Assembly: GCF_033439725.1 (NCBI RefSeq)
Contig: NW_026944386.1
Span: 868,001-932,000, forward strand
Source: Neurospora tetraspora
Lineage: Eukaryota > Ascomycota > Sordariomycetes > Sordariales > Sordariaceae
Direction of reading: 5' to 3'
DNA: 64,000 bases
Under the pieces are notes generated by a model that saw only the letters and a list, made by a program, of their open reading frames with translations, did no database searches and was not told the origin of the DNA. Below, one piece after another: positions 35,279 through 45,922 of this stretch. How positions within the stretch are numbered: position 1 is the first letter of the stretch; every line of letters starts with the position of its first letter. Both the position numbers and the translations under genes were made by a program.

Positions 35279-36682
35279 ATGTCTACCATTCCAAAGCCGG
35301 GTCCGGCTAACCTTCGCCCCGGAGCCGGTCTAGATGAGTGGTTGGAGGAGGCGAAACAATGTCATTACCTTCCTGAGCCTGTCATGAAGCAGCTCTGCGA
35401 GATTGTCAAGGAAGTTCTAATGGAAGGTACTTGAGAACCAACTACTAGTCAGGAACACGCGCGCGCACATCCCGTGTTCCAAGCCGCGCACGACAAGGGA
35501 ACTTGTCCAGCTGACTTGTGTCCCCACGTCATCAGAATCGAACATCCAGCCTGTTGTTACGCCAGTTACTATCTGCGGTGATATTCACGGCCAGTTCTAC
35601 GATCTCCTCGAACTCTTCCGCGTCGCTGGTGGCATGCCTGGCGAGACAAACGTCCAGGCGCCCAAGACAGCAACAACCGTCATCACATCCGAGGACATCG
35701 AGCCCCCGACGGAAATCACAGATCCAAACCTTAAGAAGAAGATAAAGAGCAGTACAGACAGCGAGGGTGGGACTGGAAGCGATGAGGAATCCGCCAGTGA
35801 AGATACCCCCCAGTCCAGTGCCAACACGGGCTCTCAATCGGCCGACACTCGCTTCGTCTTCCTCGGGGACTTTGTGGATAGAGGGTACTTCAGTTTAGAG
35901 ACCTTTACCCTTCTCATGTGTCTAAAGGCAAAGTACGGAGATCCCCAATCCCTGTTTGGCTCGATTCACGCTGCTAACGCTTTCGCCCCAACAGATACCC
36001 AGATCGCATTGTTCTAGTGCGCGGCAATCACGAGTCCCGACAAATCACCCAGGTTTACGGTTTTTACGAGGAGTGCCAGCAAAAGTACGGCAACGCGTCT
36101 GTTTGGAAGGCATGCTGCCAAGTGTTCGACTTCCTTGTCCTTGCCGCTATTGTCGACGGTACCGTTCTTTGCGTCCACGGCGGTCTCAGTCCCGAGATCC
36201 GCACGATTGACCAGATCCGCGTCGTTGCGCGTGCCCAGGAGATCCCGCACGAGGGTGCTTTCTGCGATCTTGTGTGGAGTGACCCGGAAGACGTCGACAC
36301 ATGGGCTGTCAGTCCACGTGGCGCTGGTTGGTTGTTCGGAGATAAGGTCGCGACAGAGTTTAACCACGTCAACGGTCTGACGACGATTGCAAGAGCGCAT
36401 CAGCTGGTGAATGAGGGTTACAAGGTTTGTCGTTTTTCATACTTGCTACTTATGAGGGGAGTTGCTAGCTGACCTGGGTTTACCTCGTAGTTTCACTTCG
36501 CCGAAAAGTCGGTCGTAACAGTATGGTCGGCACCCAACTACTGTTACCGCTGTGGTAACGTAGCCTCCATCATGACGGTGGACCGCGACCAGAACACAAA
36601 GTTCAGCATCTTCTCGGCCGTGCCAGACGATCAACGGCATATCCCCGCAGGACGTAGGGGTCTGGGTGATTACTTCCTGTGA
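35279..36682 (+). CDS. PPG1-type PP2A-like serine/threonine phosphatase catalytic subunit
   Basis: A metallophosphatase of the PP2A-like group; Ppg1 in yeasts acts within a FAR/STRIPAK-type complex. Exons are 35279-35426, 35536-35932, 35995-36424 and 36491-36682, giving 388 residues in phase throughout. All signature motifs are present: GDIHGQ (64-69), GDFVDRG (160-166), RGNHESRQ (191-198), then [22 protein letters not shown] and [11 protein letters not shown]. The protein ends in DYFL, the methylated tail of PP2A-like enzymes. Between the first two motifs is a ~70-residue acidic Ser/Thr-rich insert (about 88-155), which I recall as typical of filamentous-fungal PPG1. [16 protein letters not shown] favours PPG1 over PP2A, PP4 or SIT4. 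Confidence 0.92.
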
Positions 36683-37461
36683 AGCTGCGTTGAGGGCTCG
36701 CGAAATCAGAAGAGGAGGGTGTTATGAGTATTTTGTCGAGAAAGCATGTTGTCGCGTTATGGGAGGGACACGTTTGGTCAGGAATTGGTGGCAACAACTC
36801 CAAGAATCCTAATTTATGTATGACATTGTCTCTGGGAATACTTGGCGTTTACGAGGCGTTTTACTACCCAGTTTTGTGTTGTCAAGTGCCACAATCAAGC
36901 TTTGAGACTGCCAGCAACCATCTAGCGGTTAGTTGACCCATCAGCGTTGTTGTTCAATCGCGGAGTGAATAATTACTGTCCATTAGAATGGTATAATGGT
37001 ATAAATGCGAAAGCAAAGCCGCGGATCACAAAATAACAACCAAAGGGGAACGAAGATAAACATGAAAAAAAGGGGTAAACTGGAGCCATTCCGACCCTCA
37101 AAACAATGTCGTGGTCTGTGCGTGATTGCTTCGATCTCGGGCTCTTCCTGAACACAGGTCTTCCTCCCAACAACAGTTTGGACTCTTGTCATCACCAACA
37201 ACCAACATCAAACAGTCGAGCGATGCGGCTGAACACTGTGACGGCAGCAGTGAAACAACATTGAGGCTCTAGCGTTTCGTACCGTTGGCGAACTTTATTC
37301 AGACAACAGATGGTAGAGATGAATCGGCTCAAGTTGAGAAACAGCCCGAATGAATTTGACCTGCAATCCGCAATTACCCTGACAATTAAATGGAAGAAAA
37401 TGAACTTAGTAGCGGAACAAAAAATGAAAAAAGGATTGGTATGCAAAAAAAAAAAAAAAAA
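36683..37461. other. Intergenic, 3' flanks of PPG1 and the 5S gene
   Basis: No coding region is supported. The right end holds an A-run (37,445-37,462) that is the T-run terminator of the minus-strand 5S rRNA gene. Confidence 0.45.
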
Positions 37462-37580
37462 ACATACAACACCAGGGATTCGCTGGTCGTCACCGACCCA
37501 ACTACTAGTCTGGCCCTCACTGGCTTATCTATGGGAGAGCGGACGGGATCCCGAGTTTTCCAGTGGGTATGGTCGTATGT
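37462..37580 (-). rRNA. 5S ribosomal RNA (dispersed copy)
   Basis: The minus strand begins ACATACGACCATA, contains TAGTAGTTGGGTCGGTGACG and ends AATCCCTGGTGTTGTATGTT, matching my recollection of filamentous-ascomycete 5S rRNA, about 119 nt. A run of more than 15 T follows immediately, a Pol III terminator. The copy stands alone between protein genes; dispersed 5S genes are known in Neurospora and relatives. Coding-looking frames on the plus strand over this stretch are shadows of the rRNA. The middle (CTCCCATAGATAAGCCAGTG) should be compared with other 5S types before calling the gene functional. Confidence 0.92.
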
Positions 37581-38367
37581 ACTTGTATTGCCCATTTTCT
37601 GGGCTTTTAAGAAACAGACAAGGATCAATATTATAGTGTTAACGAGACGCCCTGTGCGCACGCCCTTCCTCAACATGTATACCTCCTCGAGACACTCAAC
37701 AACAAGACCCCAAAACTTTGCAGTATTCCGGTTTACTTACGTTCATTTGAATTTCCTTACAACTCTAGGCGACTCTAAAGTTACTCCAACTCCTTTGATC
37801 CAAGGTACAAAGAGCGGCAAACCGCTGGTTAAATGCTCGGTACTTCTCATCCCACGAGCTGGGTTTTTGAGGGGAGTAATGACAACCGTTCATAGCTTGT
37901 TGTTGAAACCTGAAACAAAACGTATATTGAGTAGAAATAGATGCGTTCAGTTGATGTAGATCCCTAAAAAAAGACGATGGGGACGGGAAATCGATATCAA
38001 AAGGAGGTTCTTACTCCACCTGTTCGGTTTCTGGCCGCGAGATAAACCCGGGTTACCGAGCGAGAGCTCCGTCCGCGTACTCGTGAGGGCTAGAAGCGCC
38101 TGGCCTCTTCCCCTTCACGTAGCATTGGGTCTGAGACGTTTTTTTAGCCATGACAAGTAATATCATAGGAAACGGACCGGCACGGAGTAGTAGTTGCGTG
38201 GTTCACATCGTCAGAGCGAATGTGAGAAGTTAGAATTTGTGATCTCCACCCCAAGGTGGGAAGATTGAAAGAAGAAGAATTTGAATATCATACGCTGTAA
38301 CAAAACACTAGGATATACTGTTGTGCATGCTAGTGACAAAACAAAAAGAAAAAAAAAATTTATCTAC
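37581..38367. other. Intergenic between 5S rRNA and the DUF6604 gene
   Basis: I see no gene. Frames over this stretch continue from the 5S antisense shadow. The right end is the 3' flank of the minus-strand DUF6604 gene. Confidence 0.4.
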
Positions 38368-41300
38368 TCAATTCCTAACCCACACAGTGCCGTCATCCAT
38401 AGCTACGCCCTTGATAACCACGCATTGATCCATATGAACGTCCTTCTTCTCGACAGTACTAACACAGGCATCGGCGGTAGCTTCATCACCCGTCGGCGGC
38501 GATGATCCCCCGGCGCCAATCCTGAGCTTATCCCAATGGATAAAGTCCGACAACGACTTGAGAGGGTTTGTGAGATGCCTAGCGGCGACCTCAAGAACTT
38601 GCTCGTCTTTTTTGGTCATGGCCTCCACAATCAGGAGAGAGCGTCCGTCTGCCCCTTTATATCTCCACTTGCTGCTATCATACTGGCCATTATCATTGCA
38701 AAGACCACGCAAAGTCTCGTTGCGAAGCTCGAACAACTCCCGCTCGATTTTGCCGAAGATTTCGATCATGTAGCACGTGAGCCAGGCTAAGTTGAGGCCG
38801 CATAGCGGATGGTCGCCATCGACATCGGCCATGATATCGACCTTCATGAAGTCGAGCCACTCGCTGTTGCTGAAACCTTGCGGCGTTGTGTAGACCACCT
38901 TGTCAGCTGAAAACTCTGCTTGTTGCTTTTCCACCGAGTTGAGTTCCTCCAGCGCTTCCGCAATGGCTAGCAACTTTTCTTCGGCGAGGCCTTCAGCGAG
39001 GCCTTCGGAGATGAATGCGGCCTTGGCCCGCTTAACGAGGACTGTTTCCTTCAAACGTCTTTTACCGGTGTCGGGATCAAAGATTTGCTCGGTTTGAGCG
39101 ATACGAAGCTTCGCAAGAAGTGAAGACAGAGGCACCTCAGCATCAGAGATCTTGTCAACGTTCCATTTTGCCTCGCGTAAAAGGACCAAGAAAGACTCGT
39201 ATGGAATCGTAACACAACAGGGTACGCCAAAACCACTCGGGAATCTGATCTTTCCTTTATTGTTCAGCACTTTCTTCTCGAGGGGGATTAAGAACTCAGG
39301 TAGGGCGACACCATAGTCTGCAACAGGGATCTTTCCATTCTGGAAGAAGCCACTTTGGAAGAGCCGCTGCAGGCTTTCGAACAAATCAATAGGCTTGTCG
39401 AGATAGCCTTCTCGGAGCAGCATATTGTATAAATGCATTAGCACCACAGGTTCACGATGGTGCCCCCAGACATACAGGATTAAGAGAAACTCCAAGTCCA
39501 GAGCTTCTACAAGACCGACGCCGCAAAGAAAAGGCGAATAGTGCCACAACCCGTTTGAATTTGTCGTGCAAAATCGGGATTCATCCCCCAGGTCCGGGGA
39601 CTTTCCGAGAAACTGAGTACCTATACCGTGGGCGGCCTCGAGTAACTCCTGGATGTGCACATCGTTATCCGTCTTCCTCTTGTTCACAACGGCCTCGAAC
39701 GTTAGTGTCGCTTTCAGCCGCGAGAATCCGTAAAAGAAGCCTGGCCGTGGGTCAAAGGTGTCTACACCGCGCATAGGCCGGAATATGTCGGCGGGCGGAG
39801 GTTCAATCAAAACGTGCCCCTTGAGTAGATGGCCAGGGTCACCGATGCCGTGGAGAAAGGTGTCTACATCGCGCATAGGCCGGAATCTGTCGGCGGGCGG
39901 AGGTCCAATCAAAACGTGCCCCTTGAGTAGATCATATGTCCAGCCCTTTGTCACGGCAAGCGAATCGACGATACACTGCAGTTGGAAGACATGGAGGGGT
40001 AGGACCTGCTCGCGAATGTCAATGCCGGGCTTCTCGGTAGCGAGACGATAAATAAGCGCGGCAAACTCCGTGATCCCCAACAGTTTTTGGGTTTGTGCTT
40101 GTCGACGCTTTATGACGTCCGGAACCTTTTTTTTAATGGCCGCGTCCATCTCTTCCAGTCTGTGAGAGAAGACTCTGAGTAGGTCATATAGCCAGTTGAT
40201 GGTATAGGAACGACGCCATTTGAGACGCTCTTCCATGGTGGCGCGTTGGAGGTCGAAGTCGGGGTTCCAGTTGTTGATTTCCTTCATCATCCGTTTTGTC
40301 GGTTTACCATTTCGGTTCTTCTGGTAGTCAGTGACGAAATCAAGAAGGTCGTGGTAGGCATGCACTAGAAACATCTCCTTGACATCCGCGAGGTGCTCGT
40401 CTCGACTATTGGCTCCTGTGCCCTCTGGCTCAGCGTTGAACCCAAAGACGGAGGACATGGTGTTTATGACGCTCTGATAAGAGTCTTTGTCAGGGAAATC
40501 TGCCAACATGGTGTCTGTAGAACGTTGGATCATGATACGGGCGGTGTTGGAAAGGGCACCCGCTACTGCACTGTTGAGCCCTTCGTAGGCAACCTCGTAC
40601 CACACGTCCTGAAGATATGCTCTGAGATCAAAACATTCTTTGAACAGGTCGTAGACAGCCATGATACAACCTATAGTGGTACCATCCTGATCCAGAGTGA
40701 GATCGAAACTGTCCAGCGGCTCCTTGCCGAACACGTCGTCGAGAGATCCCTTCTTGGTATCCTCAACCTTGGACTTGGATGTCTCGCGGTCTTTCTTACG
40801 CCTCCCCTTCTTGCCTTTTCCGGGTTTAGCTTGTTTCCGCTGGTGTCCAACCCGGGGACCGACTTGCTGAGGCGTCTCTTGCTCCGAGTCTTGGTCGGCC
40901 TCGGGAGCTTCAGGGAGATCGAGTGCGCCAAACTCCTTGATTACCATGCAGTCGAGTTTTTCTTTGGTTAAGGGAAGACAGGAAGACAGGCGGTCTGACA
41001 AGGTATAATTATGGAGGGCCCAATTCCAACCGCCGAGAGCGTTGAGGCATTCTCTCAGGTCTTCGACGAAGCTCTTGAGGAAAGCACTGCCATTCTCGAC
41101 GTCAGGGTGTGGTTTCTTGGTTGCGATACGTTGAAAAGTGGCATGGGAAGTCGCTATCGCGTCGATGACGGATTGAAACAAGCCCAGGACGGGGGTCGGA
41201 ACATCACCCGGATCAACGTGCTTGCCGATGAGCTTGGAGAGGGAAACGAGGCTTGAAAGAGAGATCTCCGGGTTGTCGAGAGGCACTTGAGGGGCGTCTG

Positions 41301-41436
41301 GGTATGACGATGGCAGAGACCAGATGAGAGCGTTGGATGTTTGCAAGACCCAGTAGACGAGGGGGCTGATATCACGCTTGTAGGCGAAGTATGAGTTGGG
41401 CTTGGTCGTCATAGTCATGGTCGTGGTCATGGTCAT
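38368..41436 (-). CDS. DUF6604 domain protein with internal tandem duplication
   Basis: A single-exon 1022-residue fungal protein. The N-terminus (NSYFAYKRDISPLVYWVLQT) matches the DUF6604 start I know from large uncharacterised ascomycete proteins. No catalytic motif is recognised. A basic Lys/Arg segment (KQAKPGKGKKGRRKKDRE, about residue 210) could be a nuclear signal. A 77-bp stretch is duplicated in frame (39754-39830 and 39856-39932, offset 102 bp, 3 differences), so LLKGHVLIGPPPADRFRPM occurs twice. I start at the ATG at 41436, inside an ATGACC repeat, because a plausible 65-bp intron (41444-41508, GTAAGT to CAG) lies just upstream and is out of phase with a longer start, so it is a 5'-UTR intron. 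The ATGACC repeat offers several nearby in-frame starts. Confidence 0.8.
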   Translation of the reverse strand: MTMTTTMTMTTKPNSYFAYKRDISPLVYWVLQTSNALIWSLPSSYPDAPQVPLDNPEISLSSLVSLSKLIGKHVDPGDVPTPVLGLFQSVIDAIATSHATFQRIATKKPHPDVENGSAFLKSFVEDLRECLNALGGWNWALHNYTLSDRLSSCLPLTKEKLDCMVIKEFGALDLPEAPEADQDSEQETPQQVGPRVGHQRKQAKPGKGKKGRRKKDRETSKSKVEDTKKGSLDDVFGKEPLDSFDLTLDQDGTTIGCIMAVYDLFKECFDLRAYLQDVWYEVAYEGLNSAVAGALSNTARIMIQRSTDTMLADFPDKDSYQSVINTMSSVFGFNAEPEGTGANSRDEHLADVKEMFLVHAYHDLLDFVTDYQKNRNGKPTKRMMKEINNWNPDFDLQRATMEERLKWRRSYTINWLYDLLRVFSHRLEEMDAAIKKKVPDVIKRRQAQTQKLLGITEFAALIYRLATEKPGIDIREQVLPLHVFQLQCIVDSLAVTKGWTYDLLKGHVLIGPPPADRFRPMRDVDTFLHGIGDPGHLLKGHVLIEPPPADIFRPMRGVDTFDPRPGFFYGFSRLKATLTFEAVVNKRKTDNDVHIQELLEAAHGIGTQFLGKSPDLGDESRFCTTNSNGLWHYSPFLCGVGLVEALDLEFLLILYVWGHHREPVVLMHLYNMLLREGYLDKPIDLFESLQRLFQSGFFQNGKIPVADYGVALPEFLIPLEKKVLNNKGKIRFPSGFGVPCCVTIPYESFLVLLREAKWNVDKISDAEVPLSSLLAKLRIAQTEQIFDPDTGKRRLKETVLVKRAKAAFISEGLAEGLAEEKLLAIAEALEELNSVEKQQAEFSADKVVYTTPQGFSNSEWLDFMKVDIMADVDGDHPLCGLNLAWLTCYMIEIFGKIERELFELRNETLRGLCNDNGQYDSSKWRYKGADGRSLLIVEAMTKKDEQVLEVAARHLTNPLKSLSDFIHWDKLRIGAGGSSPPTGDEATADACVSTVEKKDVHMDQCVVIKGVAMDDGTVWVRN

Positions 41437-41508
41437 GGTAATGCTGTCATGTAAGCTTGTGAAGAGGCACGGAGAAGATGGTGCTCGAGCAAGGGTTAAA
41501 ATACTTAC

Positions 41509-42317
41509 GAGTTGCTGTTCTCGGCGGATAATGACTGCCATCACAATCCCTCCCATTCCTAGAGCCAACCACGTTCCTATTTTTGAGCAGGAACATTTGC
41601 AGAAATTGTTGAAAGGGAGTGTCCATGGAAAGAATCACCAATGCCGCTAGGGAAGCTCCCAGGGAAGCAGGCCAGAAAGTGGATGGCACCCGCCATCTTG
41701 AAGTCACCCCTCATGGAAGGCGCACCGCTGAGGTTGGGTGTAAGGAAGTAAACACCAGTCCAGACAGTGAACGTGAAAGTTTGATAAGGCAAGCACGGGT
41801 AAGAACGCCGGGACCGGGCCGGAGTGGGGTCCAGTGACGGAGCCGGGCCGGGACCTGGAGCTTGTGACGGGATGGAAGCTTGGAAGCTCGGCTCCAGGCT
41901 CCAGCTGCCCGCAACAAACCATGCCGTGGGTATCCGCGGCCCCACCCGGTGCCCAGCTGTGCCCACCAGTGAGAGGGGCCGCCTCCAAGGCTCCAATGCC
42001 ACCCCCGTTCAGCGCATTGAAGCAACGGCCCCCAGCGCTGTTCCTGCCTAGCTGCAGTTCAAGCCTCCACTGTCCAAGACAGTCCAAGCATCATCACCAA
42101 CACCGCCAAACAAATCTAGCCTCCAGCGCCAACCCCCCAGATCCCCAAGACCGAGAACACAGCAATCGGGTAATTCACGAACTTCGCCCTTGACTCGAGC
42201 CGGACATTCTTCAATCGCAACCATCAACCCCTCCTAATTAACAGAACGCGGGCCACTCACACCGCCGTCACCACCTCAACCAACCAACCAACCAACCAAC
42301 CAACCACCAAAGCCACA
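41509..42317. other. Intergenic between DUF6604 and ARPC5
   Basis: Both genes start from this region, so it holds two promoters. Frames on both strands are open but GC-rich and mutually overlapping, without domains. The ARPC5 side ends in a (CAAC)n tract at about 42,277-42,306. Confidence 0.4.
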
Positions 42318-43037
42318 ATGTCCATCATCCAGCAACACACGCAAGCAACGCTCAGCGACGCCTGGCGCACCATCAACATCGACGCTCTCACCGAAGACTC
42401 ACCCGTCAACTTTGACGTCTCCACGCTCCACCCGCCCCTTCCGGAAATCAGCGAGGCCGACGCGCGCGCCATCAACGGGCAGGTGCGGCAGCTGCTCAGG
42501 GGCGGCGACGCCGAGGGCGCCTTGCGCGGGTGTCTGGAGATGCCGGTGTACAACGGGTCCGAAGCGGCCAAGGAGACGCACCTGCACACGGTCATCGAGG
42601 TGCTGCAGAGCATCAAGGCGAGCGAGATGACGCCCATGTTGCAGCGGATTTATGGACAGCAGGGGGGGAGCGAGTGTTTGGATGTTTTGATGAAGTATTT
42701 GTATGTTTTTTTGCGAGTTCTCTTTTTGTCCTTCTCCGGTGGATTTGCGGTGACAGATCAGATAGCTAACGGATGGGTTACTGCTGCGAAATATAGGTAC
42801 AAAGGCATGGGCGCCACTTCCTCCTCCTCCGCCGCCGACGGCTCCGGCAGGGCGACGCCCGCTCGCGCCATGACGCCCCAGGCTACCGGGTTCAGCCAAG
42901 TTGGCCAGCGCCCTATGGCCGCGAACGAGTCGACTGGTTCGGCTATGAGCGTTCTGTTGAGCTGGCATGAGAAGGTTGTCGAGGTTGCTGGGTTGGGTTG
43001 CATAGGCCGCGTCATGACTGACTTCAGGAGGGTATAA
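42318..43037 (+). CDS. Arp2/3 complex subunit 5 (ARPC5, p16)
   Basis: ARPC5 is a structural subunit of the Arp2/3 complex, which nucleates branched actin for endocytic patches. Exons are 42318-42700 and 42797-43037 with a GTATGT/TAG intron, giving 207 residues. Family motifs are seen in order: AWRTINIDALTED near the start, QVRQLLRGGDAEGALRGCL, KETHLHTVIEVLQSIK, LDVLMKYLYKGM across the splice, and the C-terminal LLSWHEKVVEVAGLGCIGRV. The protein is longer than the ~150-residue animal form because of a Ser/Thr/Pro-rich insert (about 133-180) starting right after the splice. Confidence 0.93.
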   Translation: MSIIQQHTQATLSDAWRTINIDALTEDSPVNFDVSTLHPPLPEISEADARAINGQVRQLLRGGDAEGALRGCLEMPVYNGSEAAKETHLHTVIEVLQSIKASEMTPMLQRIYGQQGGSECLDVLMKYLYVFLRVLFLSFSGGFAVTDQIANGWVTAAKYRYKGMGATSSSSAADGSGRATPARAMTPQATGFSQVGQRPMAANESTGSAMSVLLSWHEKVVEVAGLGCIGRVMTDFRRV

Positions 43038-43836
43038 AGAGGTTATAGAGGGGGGAAGGGAAAGCTGGTTGTTGGTTTGAAGCGATGCGTTATGCGATTC
43101 GAGGCGATATATACACCATTACACAGCAATAATACATGCGCATTACACATCATAGGGGGCTCTAGGTTGATATCCATGGTTGATGAGCTGGAGGGTTTGG
43201 GTAGGCATGTTTGGGCTTCTCTCGTCCCCAGGCCCGATTGTCATGTTTACTTGCCCCTGAAGGTGTAAACAATACCCACTTTCGTTGGAACTGGCTAACA
43301 TCGTCGTGCCGCCAACAAGGGCTTGTGCCACCTTCAGGATGTTGTTGGCTCCAAGATGTAAGGGAGCGGTTGAGCCAGGGTTCCAGGACCAACAACCTTC
43401 GAAGAGGCAAGCCACAACAAACAACACCTTATTTCAACTACACCAGCAGGTTGACTTGACTCCCTGGGTACCTTGATTCAACGACATGAATATCTGCTTC
43501 CAACAACGCCGCACCTTATTTGGACTACACCAACAGCGTGAGCCAACTCCCTGGATACCTTATTTCAACTACACCAACAGCCTCAGTCACCTCCCTGGAT
43601 ACCTTATTCCAACGACATGAATACTTTGTTCCAACGACGCCGTACCTGATTTGGACCACAAAGAAACTTAGTTCCAACAACATAAAAAACTTAGCCCAAC
43701 GACACGGAAACCTTAATTTGACGACATGTAAACCTTATCTCAACCACTCAAAAACCTTGATTCAACGTATTTCCATTTCCTATTCGAGTTCCGTTTCCCT
43801 CTGTATACTGTCGATATCTTCTTCCCTTCTCCCCCT
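43038..43836. repeat. Dispersed composite repeat, copy A, with degenerate array
   Basis: From about 43,335 a ~110-bp head (GGATGTTGTTGGCTCCAAG, then GGGAGCGGTTGAGCCAGGGT and ACAAACAACACC) matches 52,958-53,070 closely. It runs into a degenerate array to about 43,765 built from variants of CCTTATTTCAACTACACC and TTCCAACGACATGAAAACC, units of about 20-55 bp. No coding sequence is supported in this gap between ARPC5 and the NDUFAF5-like gene. Confidence 0.7.
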
Positions 43837-44960
43837 TCACTGACCCTCCAACAAATCCTTCAAACTCGCCTGCCCACTGCCCCTCCTCAACGGCTTCGCC
43901 TGATCCGGACTCTCCTTCCACCCAATCATGTGAATGATCCTAAACGTGGCCGGAATGCTCCCATCCTCGTTCCCATGCAGCGCCCTATAAATCGCATCAC
44001 CCGCCAGCAACACATCCCGTCCAATGGGTCCCATCTCCCTCCCCAGCACCGCGTTGCCCTCCCCCATCGCCTGCAGGTCCTGCATCAGCGCAAACATGTC
44101 CGGGTAGTCCACCACAATATCCTCCACGTCCACCGTCAACATCTTGAACCCCGTGCGCTGCAGCAGGCCGCCGACGTCACGCACGTCGGCCAATGGCGAG
44201 ACGTGAGGCGAGATGCCGCCCTTGCGCTCCTGCTCGGCTAGCTGCAGCGAGGTGCGCAGCTCGTACAAAGTGTCGCCGCCGAGCATGGCGCCGATGAACG
44301 GGCAGTCGGGCTTGAGCACGCTGTTGATCTGCGAGAGGACACCGGGCAGGTCGTTGATCCAGTGCATGGACATGCTGCTGAGCACCATGTCGAAGGTTTC
44401 GGGCTCGAAGGGCAGGAGCTCGTCGTGCTCGAGGACGTGGCGACTGAGCTTGAAGTCGGGGACATGGGCGGTGGAGAGAGAGGGGTGGTCGTGGTCGCGG
44501 TGGAGGAGGGAGTGCGAGGATTCGGCGGCGACGAGCTCGGTGATCTTGGTTGCTAGGGGGTCGGTGACGGGGGGCTCGGATTCGGGGTCTGGGTTCGGGC
44601 GCAGGAGGGCGCGGGCGATGTTGCAGGAGTTGGCGCCGAGGTCGAGGACGCGGGGGAATTGGCGTTTGACGTCCTGGAGGGGGATGGTGTTAGTGGTGAG
44701 CAACAAGGTAGAGGAGGTAAAAGGTTTACCAAAAGACGCTCGCACACGCGCATGGCGACCTCATCCTTGAGGTAGTCGGCTTGTCGACCCTCTTCGACGT
44801 TGGCGGCTGCCCTCTCCTTCTGCAACCATTTTGCGCGACGGTTGAAGACTTCAAAGTTGAGACTGCCGGACTGAAACGCGTATGATCGACGGGCCGTCCC
44901 GCCCGTGAGGAGCGGTTTCCATTGCTGCGGCCGGCAGACTGGAGCCAAATTCAACCGCAT
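43837..44960 (-). CDS. NDUFAF5-like mitochondrial methyltransferase-fold protein (complex I assembly)
   Basis: Class I SAM-fold protein of the NDUFAF5 family, which in animals hydroxylates an arginine of NDUFS7 during complex I assembly in the mitochondrial matrix. Exons are 44960-44730 and 44673-43837 (56-bp intron), 355 residues. Family features are a presequence (MRLNLAPVCRPQQWKPLL; TARRSYAF), then NFEVFNRRAKWLQKERAA, the SAM-fold motif RVLDLGANSCNIARAL, FDMVLSSMSMHWINDLPGVL and TRGFKM-like QRTGFKMLTVDVEDI. In-frame ATGs at 45092 and 45065 would add an N-terminal extension; I prefer 44960 because it gives a compact mitochondrial presequence. Low-complexity insertion DPESEPPVTDP follows the SAM motif. 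Confidence 0.88.
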
Positions 44961-45922
44961 CCTCGAAGTATAGTGAAGCCGTCGCAGTCTGAGCCCGGCT
45001 CTGGCATCATGACAAGAGTTCGTGGAGGGGAAGTTTTGAGTCTGAAGACGATGGTACGCGGACATCGAGGTACCGCGGATTGATGATGCCAAGGCGGATC
45101 TAAATCGTCATAGCTCCTCTCGATAGCGTGGAAGCCACATTTATTGCCGGGGTTTATAAGTGTGACTAGCCACAAAAAGGGGGCATTGTGGCGCCCATTT
45201 CGTGATAAGAAGCGCTACATTGACTGATAAGGACATTCGTTACAGCGTGGTGCCCGCTATAGTACAGCGGGTAAAAGTTATTGGATGGGGATCCCCTTTA
45301 TTTTGCAGTGGAATCGCCAATCCGCCCGTCGCCGTCCGCCAGTCCCCCTGAACCCTGAGAATCCTCGACAAACCAGTCCGGAGCCGCCGACCACGCCGAC
45401 CTTCCCACAACTCGACACAGAACACGTCGCGAACCCGACAAGTGTTTCTGCCAGCCCTTCATTGTCTCCGCGACCCCTGGTTTCCGTCTTTGTCTCAGTC
45501 GACTTTCCGATACCCCGTACACCGCGAAACATCGAAACGGACCGCATCGCGAACTTCCACTTTGGTCGACCAGCACTTCAACAGAGGGGGACATCGATCG
45601 ATGCTGTCAGCCGCCACGCCGACCGCAACTTCTACCATTCAGCCAGAACACTAAACTCCGACGACCACCCGCCGTGCCGCTACGATTATTAGCTTGTTTA
45701 TTATCGAATGTCGATGGATCAACACCGTTGCTCGTGATGCGCTCAGTGTGAAAGGTCGGCAAAAACAGCAAAGAGGAATTATTTGGCTCTCCGGAAACCG
45801 CGAAGCTCCCCCCTTGGACGAAACCGTGCATACGTGACCGACTCAGCCAGGCTCAGAGAAGCTTCGAATACGAAACATAATCACACAAAGATACCCCGAA
45901 CCAACCCACAACAACCGTCATA
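44961..45922. promoter_or_regulatory. Divergent promoter region of the NDUFAF5-like and AP-2 alpha genes
   Basis: Two diverging genes share these ~960 bp. An open frame at 45,285-45,692 is Pro/Ser/Arg-rich without a domain; I treat it as leader sequence of AP-2 alpha rather than a gene. Confidence 0.45.

Noticed and set aside
37390-37959. 190-residue open frame on the plus strand over the 5S region
   Set aside because: Its best-looking part (residues about 30-70) is simply the reverse strand of the 5S rRNA gene; no independent domain or composition supports a protein.
41577-42087. Overlapping minus-strand frames of 104-141 residues between DUF6604 and ARPC5
   Set aside because: GC-rich overlapping frames in several registers with no domain; they lie in the shared promoter region of two good genes.
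42277-42306. Possible CRISPR-like or telomere-like short repeat
   Set aside because: It is a plain (CAAC)n microsatellite in the ARPC5 leader; fungi have no CRISPR arrays, and no unique spacers or telomeric TTAGGG units are present.
45285-45692. 135-residue frame before AP-2 alpha
   Set aside because: Pro/Ser/Arg-rich text without domains; it fits a leader region for the adjacent gene better than a separate protein.
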